From Rhizopus sp. PT2906 (Eukaryota > Mucoromycota > Mucoromycetes > Mucorales > Rhizopodaceae), in assembly GCA_025529335.1 (NCBI GenBank), contig JAMYHX010000675.1:1-17911 (forward strand): 17,911 nucleotides of DNA, read 5' to 3'. Of this stretch, positions 7,992 to 16,824 are shown piece by piece. Positions within the stretch are counted from its first letter, which is position 1, and each line of letters starts with the position of its first letter. A program made the translations under genes and the position numbers. The notes below the pieces were generated by a model. It was not told the origin of the DNA, ran no database searches, and saw only the letters and a list, made by a program, of their open reading frames with translations.

Positions 7992-9158
7992 ATGTCCCGA
8001 ATTGACGAACTTGTTGACGCTATCTCTGGTCTTTCTCATGTAGAAAGGCCTTATCTTGAAAATCTGTTGGCTATCAAAAAGATTAGAATGGCTAAAGATC
8101 CAATCGATCTTGAGTTTCAAGAGGCTGCTGCCAAAGTGTATGTAAAATATAGTTTTAAAGAAAAGAGCAATAGATGAACGTTTGTTTATGTAGAACCATG
8201 TGGGAAACCGAGTGGAAGAACTTAAACTCTTGGTCACTTCAATGGGCCATTTCTACAATCACAGTAAGTTTAAATCATACACATGGAATCAAGATGATAA
8301 AATGTCTACTATAAAAGTGTTCTTTACGAGAAGACAAGGATCGTGCGCATAAAGGCATCCAAAAGGCAAAGGAACTCTTGAAAGAAGCAGAAGAGAAAGT
8401 TCAAACCGAAGAAGAAAAAATCCAAGAGATTGAGACAAGAAATGAAAAATATTCTGTAGATCACAGGACGCTGGAAGTCTATCGTCAAGAGGTGACCGAG
8501 TTATTGGATGATGTATGCAGTCTTTTATATACTACACTTTTGTTTTGCTTATGCTTTTATAGAAAAAAGATCATCCTGACTCAGAGCCACTGAAACAAGC
8601 CATTGAGGACTGCAAACAAAGATATGAAGAGGTAAAATAGACAGTGTGTCCTAGAGTTATCTGCTCTGAACTAACAATGTAAAAATACTTAGAAAGCAAG
8701 CAATTTAAAGAAATTGGAAAAGGTAAAAGAATTGCTAAAGGAGGCGGATAGTTCAATATTGGAAGCCATTCTTGAATTGAAAGCAAACAATATGAAAGAA
8801 TCAATGATGGGACAGGGTAAAGTGTATTTCCCAGATGCCGCCTATGAATGCCTTTTACAAGCTCGTCAGCTTTATCCTCAACTACCCACTTTGCAATCAC
8901 CTCAAGAGTAAGTCCATACCATATAATGATCAAACTTATTAAACCAAAAATAGATATAAAAACGAAAAGGATAATACAGGAGCTTATTATTCTCCTATGC
9001 AAAAATACCTTTGGGATGTTCGTCATAAACTATCTGAACTGATCTTGTGGTGTGATAATGAAGTGATCAACTTGATGGGCCAACAAACTGAACATCAGAT
9101 AGAGTTGGGTCAAAAAATAGATGAATACAATCTATTCAGACGTGACAAGACACATTAA
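7992..9158 (+). CDS. Coiled-coil protein of unknown function
   Basis: Six exons were deduced: 7992-8135, 8194-8263, 8334-8512 (or from 8331), 8563-8631, 8693-8907 and 8954-9158, about 293 residues. The start MSRIDELVDAISGLSHVERP is the first ATG after a pyrimidine-rich leader. Residues about 50-70 (NHVGNRVEELKLLVTSMGHF) and 75-190 are highly charged heptad-like helix (KAKELLKEAEEKVQTEEEKI, QAIEDCKQRYEEKASNLKKL), so a coiled coil is likely. The C-terminus (YLWDVRHKLSELILWCDNEV onward) is again helical. No enzyme motif, signal peptide or membrane segment is seen, so it is probably cytoplasmic and structural or an adaptor. The first donor is the least certain: GTGTAT after GCCAAA keeps frame, whereas the better GTATGT two bases later does not. 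Introns 4 and 5 have clean consensus, one with the branch site CTAAC. The stop codon overlaps the stop of the convergent WDR91 gene. Confidence 0.75.
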
Positions 9159-11575
9159 ACCTTTATTAATGAAGTTATTTTGACGGTGCCATCTATTGTG
9201 CCAAATAAACAAGCATTAGATGAGTTTGCCCAATCTACTGTTGTAATCTTTTGATGTGCTGTCGGTTGTCCTCCAATCTTTAATACGGGTGATGAGGTAT
9301 TTGGTTCTAGCACTTTATAAATGGATCCATAGTGATTTGCAGAAGTGCACAGCACATAGTCTGTATTAGAGCTAAATGAGACCATTTGAGAGCGAGGAGA
9401 TCCAGATAAAAGTAATTGAATGACACTGTCATCTCTGAATGATCTTTTACTTTTCTTTGATGATATTGAGGACGCAGAAGACGTTGGTATGTCCATTGGT
9501 ATACTAGGAACAGGCGGGAATCCTTCCAATGAGCGACTAAACACGCATTCACCGGGTTTATGTATAGACCACTGAGATAACTAAAAAAAAAGAGAGAAGC
9601 TATATGTAGCTTATGCAAATATTCAAATGTCCCTTTATTTACCTCACCGCTGGTATCTACTGAGTAAATGGAATTTTCATCAAAGCTAAACTGTGCCATG
9701 CATGGTGGTTTCTTATTGCCCTTCCATTCCATGATTGGCTTCATACTTCGAATATCTACAAGATGTAAGTGAATCATCAATAACAATAATTAAAAGTAAT
9801 TACCAAATATCTGCATCAATCCTGCATTGTTGGCAACAACAAGCATCTGTCCGTTGTGGTTCAAATTGATTGTATTTATGTCTTGATCATCATTAAAGGA
9901 GAATGTTCCCTATGTATGTTATTAGAACACCATCAATATCATCTCTCCCATCACTTACACAGGCTGACATTGTCTTCATACTCCAAGCTACGAGTGTTCC
10001 AGATCGTTTATTATTATTATTACTGTTTAATACCCTGTTGCTTGATCCTGCGCAGATGAAAATAGGCTCCACTGGGCTAGAAGATATCTGATTGATCCTG
10101 TTACTATTGTGTTAATTCAATTTCTTATTTTAAACAGTGGGACATACTTTACCAAGGGTAGCTTTCATCCATTAAGAATTCTTGCACCACTGCTTTGGAT
10201 TCAACATTATAAACACGGATAAGTCCAGTATCTGTTCCTAAATACAGCTAATTATGATTTATAGAGAAAGCTCAGCATATATATACAGAAAGAAGGAAAA
10301 GAAAGAAAGCAATGAACTAATCTTTACAAATTTATCTGATCTTGCATCCCATTCTAATGATAGCACGTTTGAAGGACTGTTCTTTATCTTGATTGAATCT
10401 GTTGATTGACTTTTACAATTCCATATTTTGACCATATTATCCATATCACAACTAGCAATTCTATCCCCTTGACTTGAAAACTTGGCATGTGTGATGGCTG
10501 AAGGATGCTCGTAAAAATCTTGTTGACCGACGATCAAGAATGGCTCTTCTTCCATAGAGCGGACAATAGCAGTTGATTCAGAGCTTGATCTTTTTGGATT
10601 CTCGTTGCTCTTTAATACTGTCTTTTGTTGCAAATCAGTGGCTGTACTGGCTGCTCTTCTTCGTATAAATGAAATACCGTCCGTCATCTCCTTTCTCGTC
10701 TCGAGCACTTGATGCCTTAGTTTAGCGATATCATTTTCACGAGCCTCCAAGGTTGCTTTTTGAGTTTCTACCGTGCTCTTTAATGTCTCGATCTCTGTCT
10801 GCTGCGACTTACGCTGAAGACGATCCATGTTGAATGATAAAAGACTTGGTAAAGCTTTTAACACAAATAGGTTAGTGCCTCTCTGCGTTTGTTCATAATA
10901 AGAGTCTAAACTTACGCATATTTTGAAATGTGGTAGCTAAAAAGTTGTGTAAAGAGATCGTATAGTTGTCTACCCAATATTTTGAAAAGAAGGGTTCAAA
11001 TGTTGGATCATTGGATGGATTTTTGATATAAGGCAATGCTATTGTTTGTATCAATATATTAGGTCTTGTGTTTTCATCATCATTTCTTACCAAACCAAGC
11101 AGTCCATTCAGGTTTGCCTTGTAGTTCTGATCCATAAATATCAAAGAATTCAATCACTTTTTCCCTTTTCTTATGCTGTATGGCATGAACAAGATAGTGT
11201 CTTAGCAGACATAACTCAAACTTTTTTATCGTACGTTGGAATCGACTATCTAGGCGAGAAAAGAAGCGAAGATCGAGATATCGATAATAGTCAACAAGTC
11301 CCTGAATGTCTCCAGAGGTTATGTATGATATTAGTTCTTCAATAATCTTATCCGCCTTTTTTTTCTTATGAGATATAAAGTCAACTCGTTATAGTTTATA
11401 TTTACTTGAAACCCTTTATCTTTATCCGACCTTATATCTGTTTCTAACGCTCGAAAGGTGTTTATGAATCCACGAAACTAAAGAATATTTAGTATATGTT
11501 TTGTCGTCACTTTTCTTTTCCCCTTACTAATAAATACTCTTTTACAAGTTCATCCACTTGATGTAATGAATTCAT
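9155..11575 (-). CDS. WDR91: WDR91-like endosomal WD40 protein
   Basis: WDR91 in animals is a RAB7 effector that, with WDR81, lowers PtdIns3P on endosomes and promotes early-to-late conversion. Ten exons (minus sense) were deduced: 11575-11528, 11477-11406, 11355-11091, 11038-10916, 10854-10328, 10247-10153, 10103-9959, 9909-9804, 9755-9643 and 9580-9155. This gives 639 residues, against about 750 in vertebrates. The N-terminal helical domain is clear: QVDELVKEYLL then FRGFINTF, SDKDKGFQ, YRYLDLRFFSRLDSRFQRTI, LRHYLVHAIQ and YWVDNYTISLHNFLATTFQN. Residues about 180-235 form a coiled coil (RKSQQTEIETLKSTVETQKA). WD40 repeats follow from about residue 290 (ITHAKFSSQGDRIASCDMDN, VKIWNCKS; NHNGQMLVVANNAGLMQIFD; FSFDENSIYSVDTSGE; HQKITTVDWANSSNACLFGT). 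All exon phases agree. The exon 6/7 junction (YPC-NRINQ) is the least certain. An asparagine tract (AAT repeats) lies in exon 7. Confidence 0.9.
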
Positions 11576-12014
11576 AATGAACAAAAAAATAAAAGAAAAA
11601 AGAAAAAGAACGATTCCTGCAACGATGTGTAACAGCCCTTTTTTTTTTTTTTTTTTTCTCTCTTTCTCTCTCTTTCTCTCTTTTACAGGTTGCCGAATTT
11701 GTCATTGTTTAATATGGTAATTTTTTCAGTCTTGTCATATGAATCACTTGTAGAATAAGAAAAAGATGATTTGATCAAGATTTTTGTATGGTATTTATTA
11801 TTACAAGGCAGTCAAGTCCTTATTGTCAATAGAAGGATGAGTTGTACAATGTAGAACTGACGACCAAAGAGTTGATATGAATCAAGTGTGAGCTTGAGGA
11901 TGATTCAATCTCAATGTGAGGAGCAGAAAGGACTGTCTTTCTTTCTTTCTTTTTTAAATCATGCTCCTGATATGATTAACTCGTGTTCTCTAAGGGGGAT
12001 GAATATTATTTACC
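11576..12014. other. Upstream region of the WDR91-like gene with a T19/pyrimidine tract
   Basis: No gene is seen. A T19 run (11639-11657) followed by CT-rich DNA to about 11690 would be a poly-purine tract upstream of the WDR91 start on the minus strand. The rest, to the foldback element, is AT-rich. A TTTC microsatellite-like patch lies at about 11938-11956. Confidence 0.5.
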
Positions 12015-12021
12015 CCCAAAG

Positions 12022-12118
12022 TTCGTTTTCCAATTTTATAAATTCGCTTTTGTTGCCGACTGAAATTCGCTTTTTTCGCAGCCCAAAGTTCGTTTTTACA
12101 TTTGAAAAGGTTCGCTTT
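12022..12118 (+). repeat. Five TTCGYTTT motifs at about 22 bp spacing in the left foldback arm
   Basis: Motifs start at 12022, 12043, 12066, 12089 and 12111 (TTCGTTTT, TTCGCTTT, TTCGCTTT, TTCGTTTT, TTCGCTTT), giving spacings of 21, 23, 23 and 22 bp, two helical turns. The first and fourth copies share a longer word, CCCAAAGTTCGTTTT. The mirrored array lies at 12663-12759 in the right arm. Subterminal repeats of this kind are typical transposase binding sites, but the protein is unknown. Confidence 0.65.
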
Positions 12119-12172
12119 ATTTCATTGAGTAATTTATTATGGGAAATCCAGTATTGTCAAAGCTATGGTTTT

Positions 12173-12212
12173 GGTCACGGTCACGGTCACGGTCTCGGTC
12201 TCGGTTTTGGTC
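12173..12212 (+). repeat. GGTCAC/GGTCTC hexamer repeat within the foldback arm
   Basis: Three GGTCAC-type units are followed by two GGTCTC-type units, flanked on both sides by GGTTTTGGTCA-like variants. The mirror copy is at about 12569-12608. In one frame of the opposite strand it would encode an Arg-Asp dipeptide repeat (DQNRDRDRDRDRDQNHS), which hints that the arm may have captured part of a host exon. Confidence 0.6.
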
Positions 12213-12829
12213 ATGATTTATTTCTTCTTCCTTTCAGTTCTTCAATCATGTGTCTACGGAATCTAAAAAATGGCAACGATCTAATGTCAAAAAGAATCAT
12301 AAGAGATCCAAAAGCCATGAATCTTATCGCTGAATCTTTGACAGGAACTACGGACGATTACTTTATTGGAAAACCATATCAGAACGTGTACCATCATTCC
12401 ATTCGCAATTTCCAATAAAGTAATCGTCCGTAGTTCCTGTCAAAGATTCAGCGATAAGATTCATGGCTTTTGGATCTCTTATGATTCTTTTTGACATTAG
12501 ATCGTTGCCATTTTTTAGATTCCGTAGACACATGATTGAAGAACTGAAAGGAAGAAGAAATAAATCATGACCAAAACCGAGACCGAGACCGTGACCGTGA
12601 CCGTGACCAAAACCATAGCTTTGACAATACTGGATTTCCCATAATAAATTACTCAATGAAATAAAGCGAACCTTTTCAAATGTAAAAACGAACTTTGGGC
12701 TGCGAAAAAAGCGAATTTCAGTCGGCAACAAAAGCGAATTTATAAAATTGGAAAACGAACTTTGGGAGTGGAGCCACTGTACAAGCAGCATTTCTTCCTT
12801 TTATTACAACAAGTAAGCTTCCTTTACAG

Positions 12830-12915
12830 AATCCTTGATAAATGAAGCTTTGGCTGTAGCGGCTGAACCCGCTTTTAGATACAGAGATCATATCAAGAAG
12901 CTTACACATGCATAA
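12830..12915 (+). other. Possible orphan C-terminal exon next to the foldback element
   Basis: After an acceptor-like CCTTTACAG the plus strand is open for 27 codons (SLINEALAVAAEPAFRYRDH, IKKLTHA) and ends in TAA at 12913-12915. The texture is that of a real protein end rather than spacer DNA. A preceding GTAAGC lies only 17 nt before the acceptor, too close to form an intron with it. The upstream exons may have been on the other side of the foldback. The protein is not recognised. The minus-strand reading is poor. Confidence 0.25.
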
Positions 12916-13014
12916 CTGAAATGCCCAGATGAAAAAAAAAAGAGAGAAAGAATGAATAAAAGCTTTTAATCTGCAAAATTACAGTAAAGGAAAAACCAAA
13001 TATATTTATAAAGA

Positions 13015-13791
13015 CTACCATTGTCCATTCATACTATTTCCATTTTGAAATGCATATCCACTGGATAATTGTTGATGAACTCCAAACACATTGCTATTAG
13101 GTTGACGTCTGCCATATTGGCCTTGATTGTAGTTTGATTGTTGTGGATAACCATTATAGTTTTGCCATCCTGGAGGAGGACGATCCTTACCCCATGAAAG
13201 CTAAAGAATGATGAGTTGGCTGTTATCAATCATAATCAAGCACTTACCTTGGCTATGTTACCATTGATATTCATGCCTTGTAAATGAACAATAGCATTTG
13301 CTGCATTTTCATGTGTATCCATCCTAAATCATATATTAGAATATGCCCCCTCTTATTGAATGTAGTCTACTTACTTTACAAAGGCAAAACCACGATCAGC
13401 ATGAAATTTAACTTCTTGAATATATCCAAATCTTTGAAAAGGTTGAACCAAATCATGTTCTATCATTTTGTTAATATTGTACATCATCCATTCTATCACA
13501 GAAAATACTTACGAGTTATACTGACTGGTATGTTGCCAACATAGATGCTTGTGACATAAGCAGGTGTTTGCTGCACAACAATTTCATAAGGCAATTGCTG
13601 TCCAGGTTGAGGTGCAGGCATAGCCATTTGTCCTTTCTGTGTAGCCCAATTACAGCGAATGGGACGTGTTCCTAACCATTCACCGTTCATGGTGGCAATA
13701 GCTTGTTCTGCATCTGTTTTGTCTCTAAAAGCTACAAAACCAAAACCTCTTGACTTTCCAGACACTGGGTCCCACATAACGTGTGCATCAC

Positions 13792-13822
<31 letters not shown>

Positions 13823-14528
13823 TGAGTCAATGAGAGTGACTCAACTCATATATAAAATCAACTTACGACATGGTGGCAAAAGAAGAGGAGAATGCGGCTC
13901 CAAGCTTTTCATCAGTGACTTCAGGTGCAAGGTCGCCAACAAAGATGTGAAAGTGGCTGGATGTATCTTCTTTAGCTGTCTGTTGTTGTTGTACAGAAGC
14001 AGTAGCAGTAGCAGCAGCAGAAGAAGGTTGAGCCCAATTTGCTCTGATTTCCTATATTTTTCATTGTTAGATACACCCTGACATTTAGATGAAATAAGGC
14101 TTACGTGTTCAAAGACTCTTTTGCCATTCATGACTTGAATAGCACCTTCAGCATCTTTTGGGTCAACAAATTCAACAAATCCATAATTTACGGCACCCTT
14201 TTATCAAATCAAATTAGTCTCTATGCATTGTTTCAATCAATAAACTTACAAAATTACTATGCTTTCTGACCTAAGAACCCGTTTTCAATAAACGCCTTTT
14301 TTTCGTAATATGACAAACTTACGGATATAATTTTGACACTGGCAACTGTACCAACCGTGCTGGAGATCTCGTGTAACATAGCTTCAGTCACTCTAGAAAG
14401 AAATAGTTGTAAAATAACTACACTCTTTTTTATTTATTATCTAACCTTTGGTCCAAATTGCCTACATAGATTGTGTTGGCTGGATTGCCAGATTCTGTCA
14501 TAGTCGAAGACATGTCCATTGTTGCCAT
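13015..14528 (-). CDS. PUB1: TIA1/Pub1-like RNA-binding protein with three RRMs
   Basis: This family binds U-rich mRNA 3' ends or introns and acts in mRNA stability, splicing and stress granules. Nine exons (minus sense) were deduced: 14528-14446, 14392-14323, 14270-14250 (21 nt microexon), 14197-14105, 14051-13867, 13790-13513, 13459-13375, 13323-13248 and 13200-13015. They give 358 residues with all phases consistent. RRM1 (about 18-92) has RNP2 TIYVGNL and RNP1 NYGFVEF. RRM2 (about 122-200) has HIFVGDLAPEVTDEKL and RNP1 SRGFGFVAF. RRM3 (about 232-305) has SIYVGNI and RNP1 RGFAFVK. An Ala/Thr/Gln linker separates RRM1 and RRM2. The tail from LSWGKDRPPPGWQNYNGYPQ is rich in Q, N, G and Y, a prion-like composition usual for the family. 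The SWGK box after RRM3 is characteristic of TIA1/Pub1/Nam8 proteins; Nam8 and Csx1 remain alternative orthologues. Confidence 0.93.
13792..13843 (-). other. Unusual intron 5 end: T/A homopolymer palindrome and two TGASTCA sites
   Basis: This lies inside the 76 nt intron 13866-13791 of the Pub1-like gene. In plus sense it is T18 (13792-13809), A12 (13810-13821), TGAGTCA (13823-13829) and TGACTCA (13837-13843). In transcript sense the acceptor AG is therefore preceded by 18 A residues rather than a pyrimidine tract. The two TGASTCA words form a stem with a 7 nt loop and are also perfect Gcn4/AP-1 sites. Confidence 0.6.
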
Positions 14529-15227
14529 TATATAAGAAATGAAGACAAAAAAATAAAAAAGAAAAAAAAAGCAAAAAGAAAAAAATCAATGAAAAAAAAA
14601 AAAGAAAGTATTGTTGACTCTTTTTTTACAATATGCTTTGCTCTCTTTTTCTTTAAATAAAAAAGGTTTTTCTTTTTAAAAAGAAAAAAAAAAAGGAAAA
14701 GGAAAAGAAAAAAAAAAGAGAGGAAAAAGAGAAGGCTGGTTTTATGTCTCACCAAAGATGTCCGCATTTACTGTTTTTGCCCATCTTCCGAGCCGGAAAG
14801 AAGCGATAAAAAGCAGAAATTTTTTTTGTTTACTATCAAACTGTCTTTTTTTTTTTTCCAATAGGATTCAATGTGTAGTTTCTCTCTTTATATTTAACAT
14901 TGAGCAAACTAAAGGACTAGTGAATAAAAAAGGAATAGCTTGATACTTTGTGTAATATACTTGGTCATATTCATTACTTGTGTCTTTTCTTCTTTATTGT
15001 TTGATAATCTTGTCCATAACTCTCAATTTGTGTCTTTATGGCTGCTACTATGATGGCCTCGTTTTATCTCTATCGCATAAATAAATAAAAAAAAAGACAA
15101 AAAGTCAGTCACGGAGATCGTCTTTCTGAGAATCAACTTTCTTGCCGGTAAAAAGAAAGGTAAATGTGGAGATGTACAAAAATTCAGGAACTCTGTTTTT
15201 TTTTTTTTTCTTTCCTTTCTATTGTAA
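14529..15227. promoter_or_regulatory. Divergent spacer between the Pub1-like and Rho3-like genes
   Basis: 699 bp without a credible gene. It is dominated by A/G-rich tracts (14540-14610 and 14665-14735), so it is pyrimidine-rich in the minus-strand leader. A T-rich/CT leader lies just before the Rho start (15197-15220). Open frames here are low-complexity K/F runs and are not genes. The Rho3-like gene could have an extra 5' exon here, since TTTATTGTATAG at about 15232-15243 could act as an acceptor. Confidence 0.5.
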
Positions 15228-16052
15228 ATGGTTTATTGTATAGGATCTAGTAAGCCAATAAAAAGAAAGCTTATAGTAGTTGGAGATGGTGCTTGTGGTA
15301 AGACATCCTTATTGAATGTATACACAAGAGGCTACTTTCCTCAAGTAAGAATACATATTAGATTTAAATGAGTCCCCTGATTTAAGTCATATAGGTATAT
15401 GAACCTACCGTATTTGACAATTATGTGAATGATGTATACATTGATGGAAAACATGTAGAGTTATCTATATGGGATACAGCAGGTAAAAAGTGGAATAAAG
15501 CAATTAAAGTAATAAATTAACTGTGTATATTATTTAGGTCAAGAGGAGTTTGATCGAATTCGATCTTTATCCTATAGCGATACACATGTCATCATGATAT
15601 GCTTTTCAGTAGATAATAAGGACTCTTTAGAGAATATACCCAACCGCTGGATGGAAGAATTAGAAGAAGGTTGCCCCAGAGCAAAGATTATCCTGGTCGC
15701 ACTAAAATGCGACTTGAGAGAGGATGAGACAACTTTGAAGAAATGTGATCCTATCTTGTATCAAGAAGTAAAATATATAAATAGACCATGTTAACTTCTT
15801 TTATAACAGATCCTAACTACCCTTTTTTTTTTTTTTTTTTTCAGGGATTAAGTGTAGCAAAGAGTATACGTGCAGTGAGATACCTCGAATGTTCGGCAAA
15901 ACACAATCGTGGTGTTCGAGAGTGCTTTGATCAAGCAGCAAAAGTGGCTATTTCTGGTAAATGTGGAACCACATGTTATTGATTTGTGTATTCATATTTT
16001 TATAGTAAAATTGGACGAACAATCATCAAAGCATTCTTGCGTTATTCTATAA
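15228..16052 (+). CDS. RHO3: Rho3-type small GTPase with CVIL prenylation motif
   Basis: Rho3 GTPases control polarised exocytosis and actin organisation at growing hyphal tips. Five exons were deduced: 15228-15344, 15395-15482, 15538-15767, 15845-15956 and 16006-16052, giving 197 residues. Motifs: P-loop GDGACGKTS (19-27), effector region VYEPTVFDNYV (40-50), switch II WDTAGQEEFDR with catalytic Gln70, base-specifying LVALKCDLR and ECSAK, and the Rho-insert region DETTLKKCDP. Key residues for GTP binding and hydrolysis are all present. The last exon gives SKHSCVIL, a CaaX box ending in Leu (geranylgeranyl type). ACGKTSLLNVYTRGYFPQ, SLSYSDT and YLECSAK favour Rho3 over Rho1 or Cdc42. The start at 15228 gives MVYCIGSSKPIKRKLIVVGD; an alternative upstream first exon is possible. 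Intron 3 ends with a T19 tract and has the branch site CTAAC. Confidence 0.93.
15823..15841 (+). repeat. T19 tract at a 3' splice site
   Basis: A homopolymer polypyrimidine tract immediately before CAG, the acceptor of intron 3 of the Rho3-like gene. It is preceded by CTAAC, a consensus branch site. Confidence 0.8.
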
Positions 16053-16200
16053 CCTTTATATTTGCCTTCTGTATGCGTATAACAACATATACATACATAT
16101 ATAACATACATTTATACCTTATTTTATATTCTTATTTGATTGTTTTAGTACAATAATACACCTGTGTTCACTGATTTTGCACAATTGATTGCGTTACTCT

Positions 16201-16202
<2 letters not shown>

Positions 16203-16234
<32 letters not shown>
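16203..16234 (+). repeat. (GT)16 microsatellite
   Basis: Sixteen uninterrupted GT units, 32 bp, in the 3' intergenic DNA of the Rho3-like gene. Likely length-polymorphic. Confidence 0.95.
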
Positions 16235-16237
<3 letters not shown>

Positions 16238-16638
16238 ACCTTTTCTCACTATTGCATCAAATGAGACAATAATAACTAACTGTAGTGACACTTTATTAAG
16301 TATTCATATCTGTACAAATATGACTTTTTATTTAAATGGCGTCAACTTTAGTCAGTTGAGGTACCGTATTTTACCCTAAAATTAGATGTTTTTTATTTTT
16401 AAAATTAGACGTTTAACCTTTTGGATTTAGACCTTGAGATGTTTTATACTTGAAATATTATCAGAAGAAAGAGACTTGAGTCAACGGGGCCGAACAATAG
16501 TTCAAAAATTCATTATTTTATTTATGAGAAAGATTGGAAGGCTATTTATACTAGTTGAGGCTCCTGAATGTTAATTAAGAGATAGCTACTACCGAAATAT
16601 GATTAAATAAATATAAGAATAACTTTTATATTGAAAAA

Positions 16639-16696
16639 GGATGAGGTGATTCAATGGTTATTGTATAGGCTGATAACCTATCGGGTTCAGGCACAG
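16639..16696 (+). other. Degenerate tRNA-Ile(GAU)-like sequence, possible SINE head
   Basis: The D-arm/A-box-like TGATTCAATGGTTATTG is followed by a perfect 5 bp anticodon stem, ATAGG (16665-16669) with CCTAT (16677-16681), enclosing the 7 nt loop CTGATAA with GAT as the anticodon triplet. A B-box-like GGGTTCAGGC follows at 16683. Only four bases separate the anticodon stem from TTC, and the acceptor and T stems do not pair, so it is not a functional tRNA. A tRNA pseudogene or SINE head fits. Chance resemblance is possible. Confidence 0.35.
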
Positions 16697-16750
16697 TAGT
16701 TTATAATTCATTTCTAAAGGTTTAACCGGCTTGGCGTAGTACTTTAAGTA

Positions 16751-16765
16751 TGTCAAAACATGACA
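16751..16765 (+). repeat. Candidate left terminal inverted repeat of the mariner relic
   Basis: TGTCAAAACATGACA preceded by TA. Its exact reverse complement lies at 17806-17820, followed by TA. Outside both copies is AGTACTTT in inverted orientation (16738-16745; 17822-17829), four bases further out on the left. Confidence 0.5.
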
Positions 16766-16824
16766 GACCTTTTCAAAAATGTTTTAGACAGATTGATTTC
16801 ATGAAAAACTCTTTATTATTTTAA

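Larger units (their letters stand above)
12015..12766. mobile_element. Long foldback (inverted-repeat) element, likely non-autonomous transposon
   Basis: The left arm 12015-12372 is repeated in inverse at 12409-12766: 358 bp each, no mismatch or indel seen by eye, with a 36 bp spacer. Both arms read out the same open frame outward-in on opposite strands (fragments SPKFVFTFEKVRFISLSNLL and YGFGHGHGHGLGLGFGHD), as a palindrome requires. This frame is not taken as a gene. The outer part of each arm has five TTCGYTTT motifs at regular spacing, and the middle has GGTCAC/GGTCTC hexamer repeats. Beyond the right arm lies TA followed (outside-in) by CAGTGGCTCCACT, resembling a transposon terminus. 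The equivalent is missing beyond the left arm. There is no transposase. Alternatives are an inverted-duplication assembly artefact or a recent inverted duplication of a single-copy fragment. Confidence 0.75.
16053..16750. other. Intergenic region downstream of the Rho3-like gene
   Basis: About 700 bp without a gene. It contains the (GT)16 microsatellite, an AT-rich stretch with two AAAATTAGAYGTTT words (about 16378-16412), a small hairpin TCAACT/AGTTGA (about 16343-16360), and a degenerate tRNA-like segment. No coding signal is seen. Confidence 0.6.

Noticed and set aside
11888..12418. 176-residue plus frame and a matching 142-residue minus frame over the foldback
   Set aside because: Both are the same arm sequence read on opposite strands because of the palindrome. 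The Gly-His part comes from a hexamer repeat, and no domain is recognised.
14528..14767. Lysine- and phenylalanine-rich open frames on both strands
   Set aside because: Low-complexity A/G and T/C tracts in a promoter region, not proteins.
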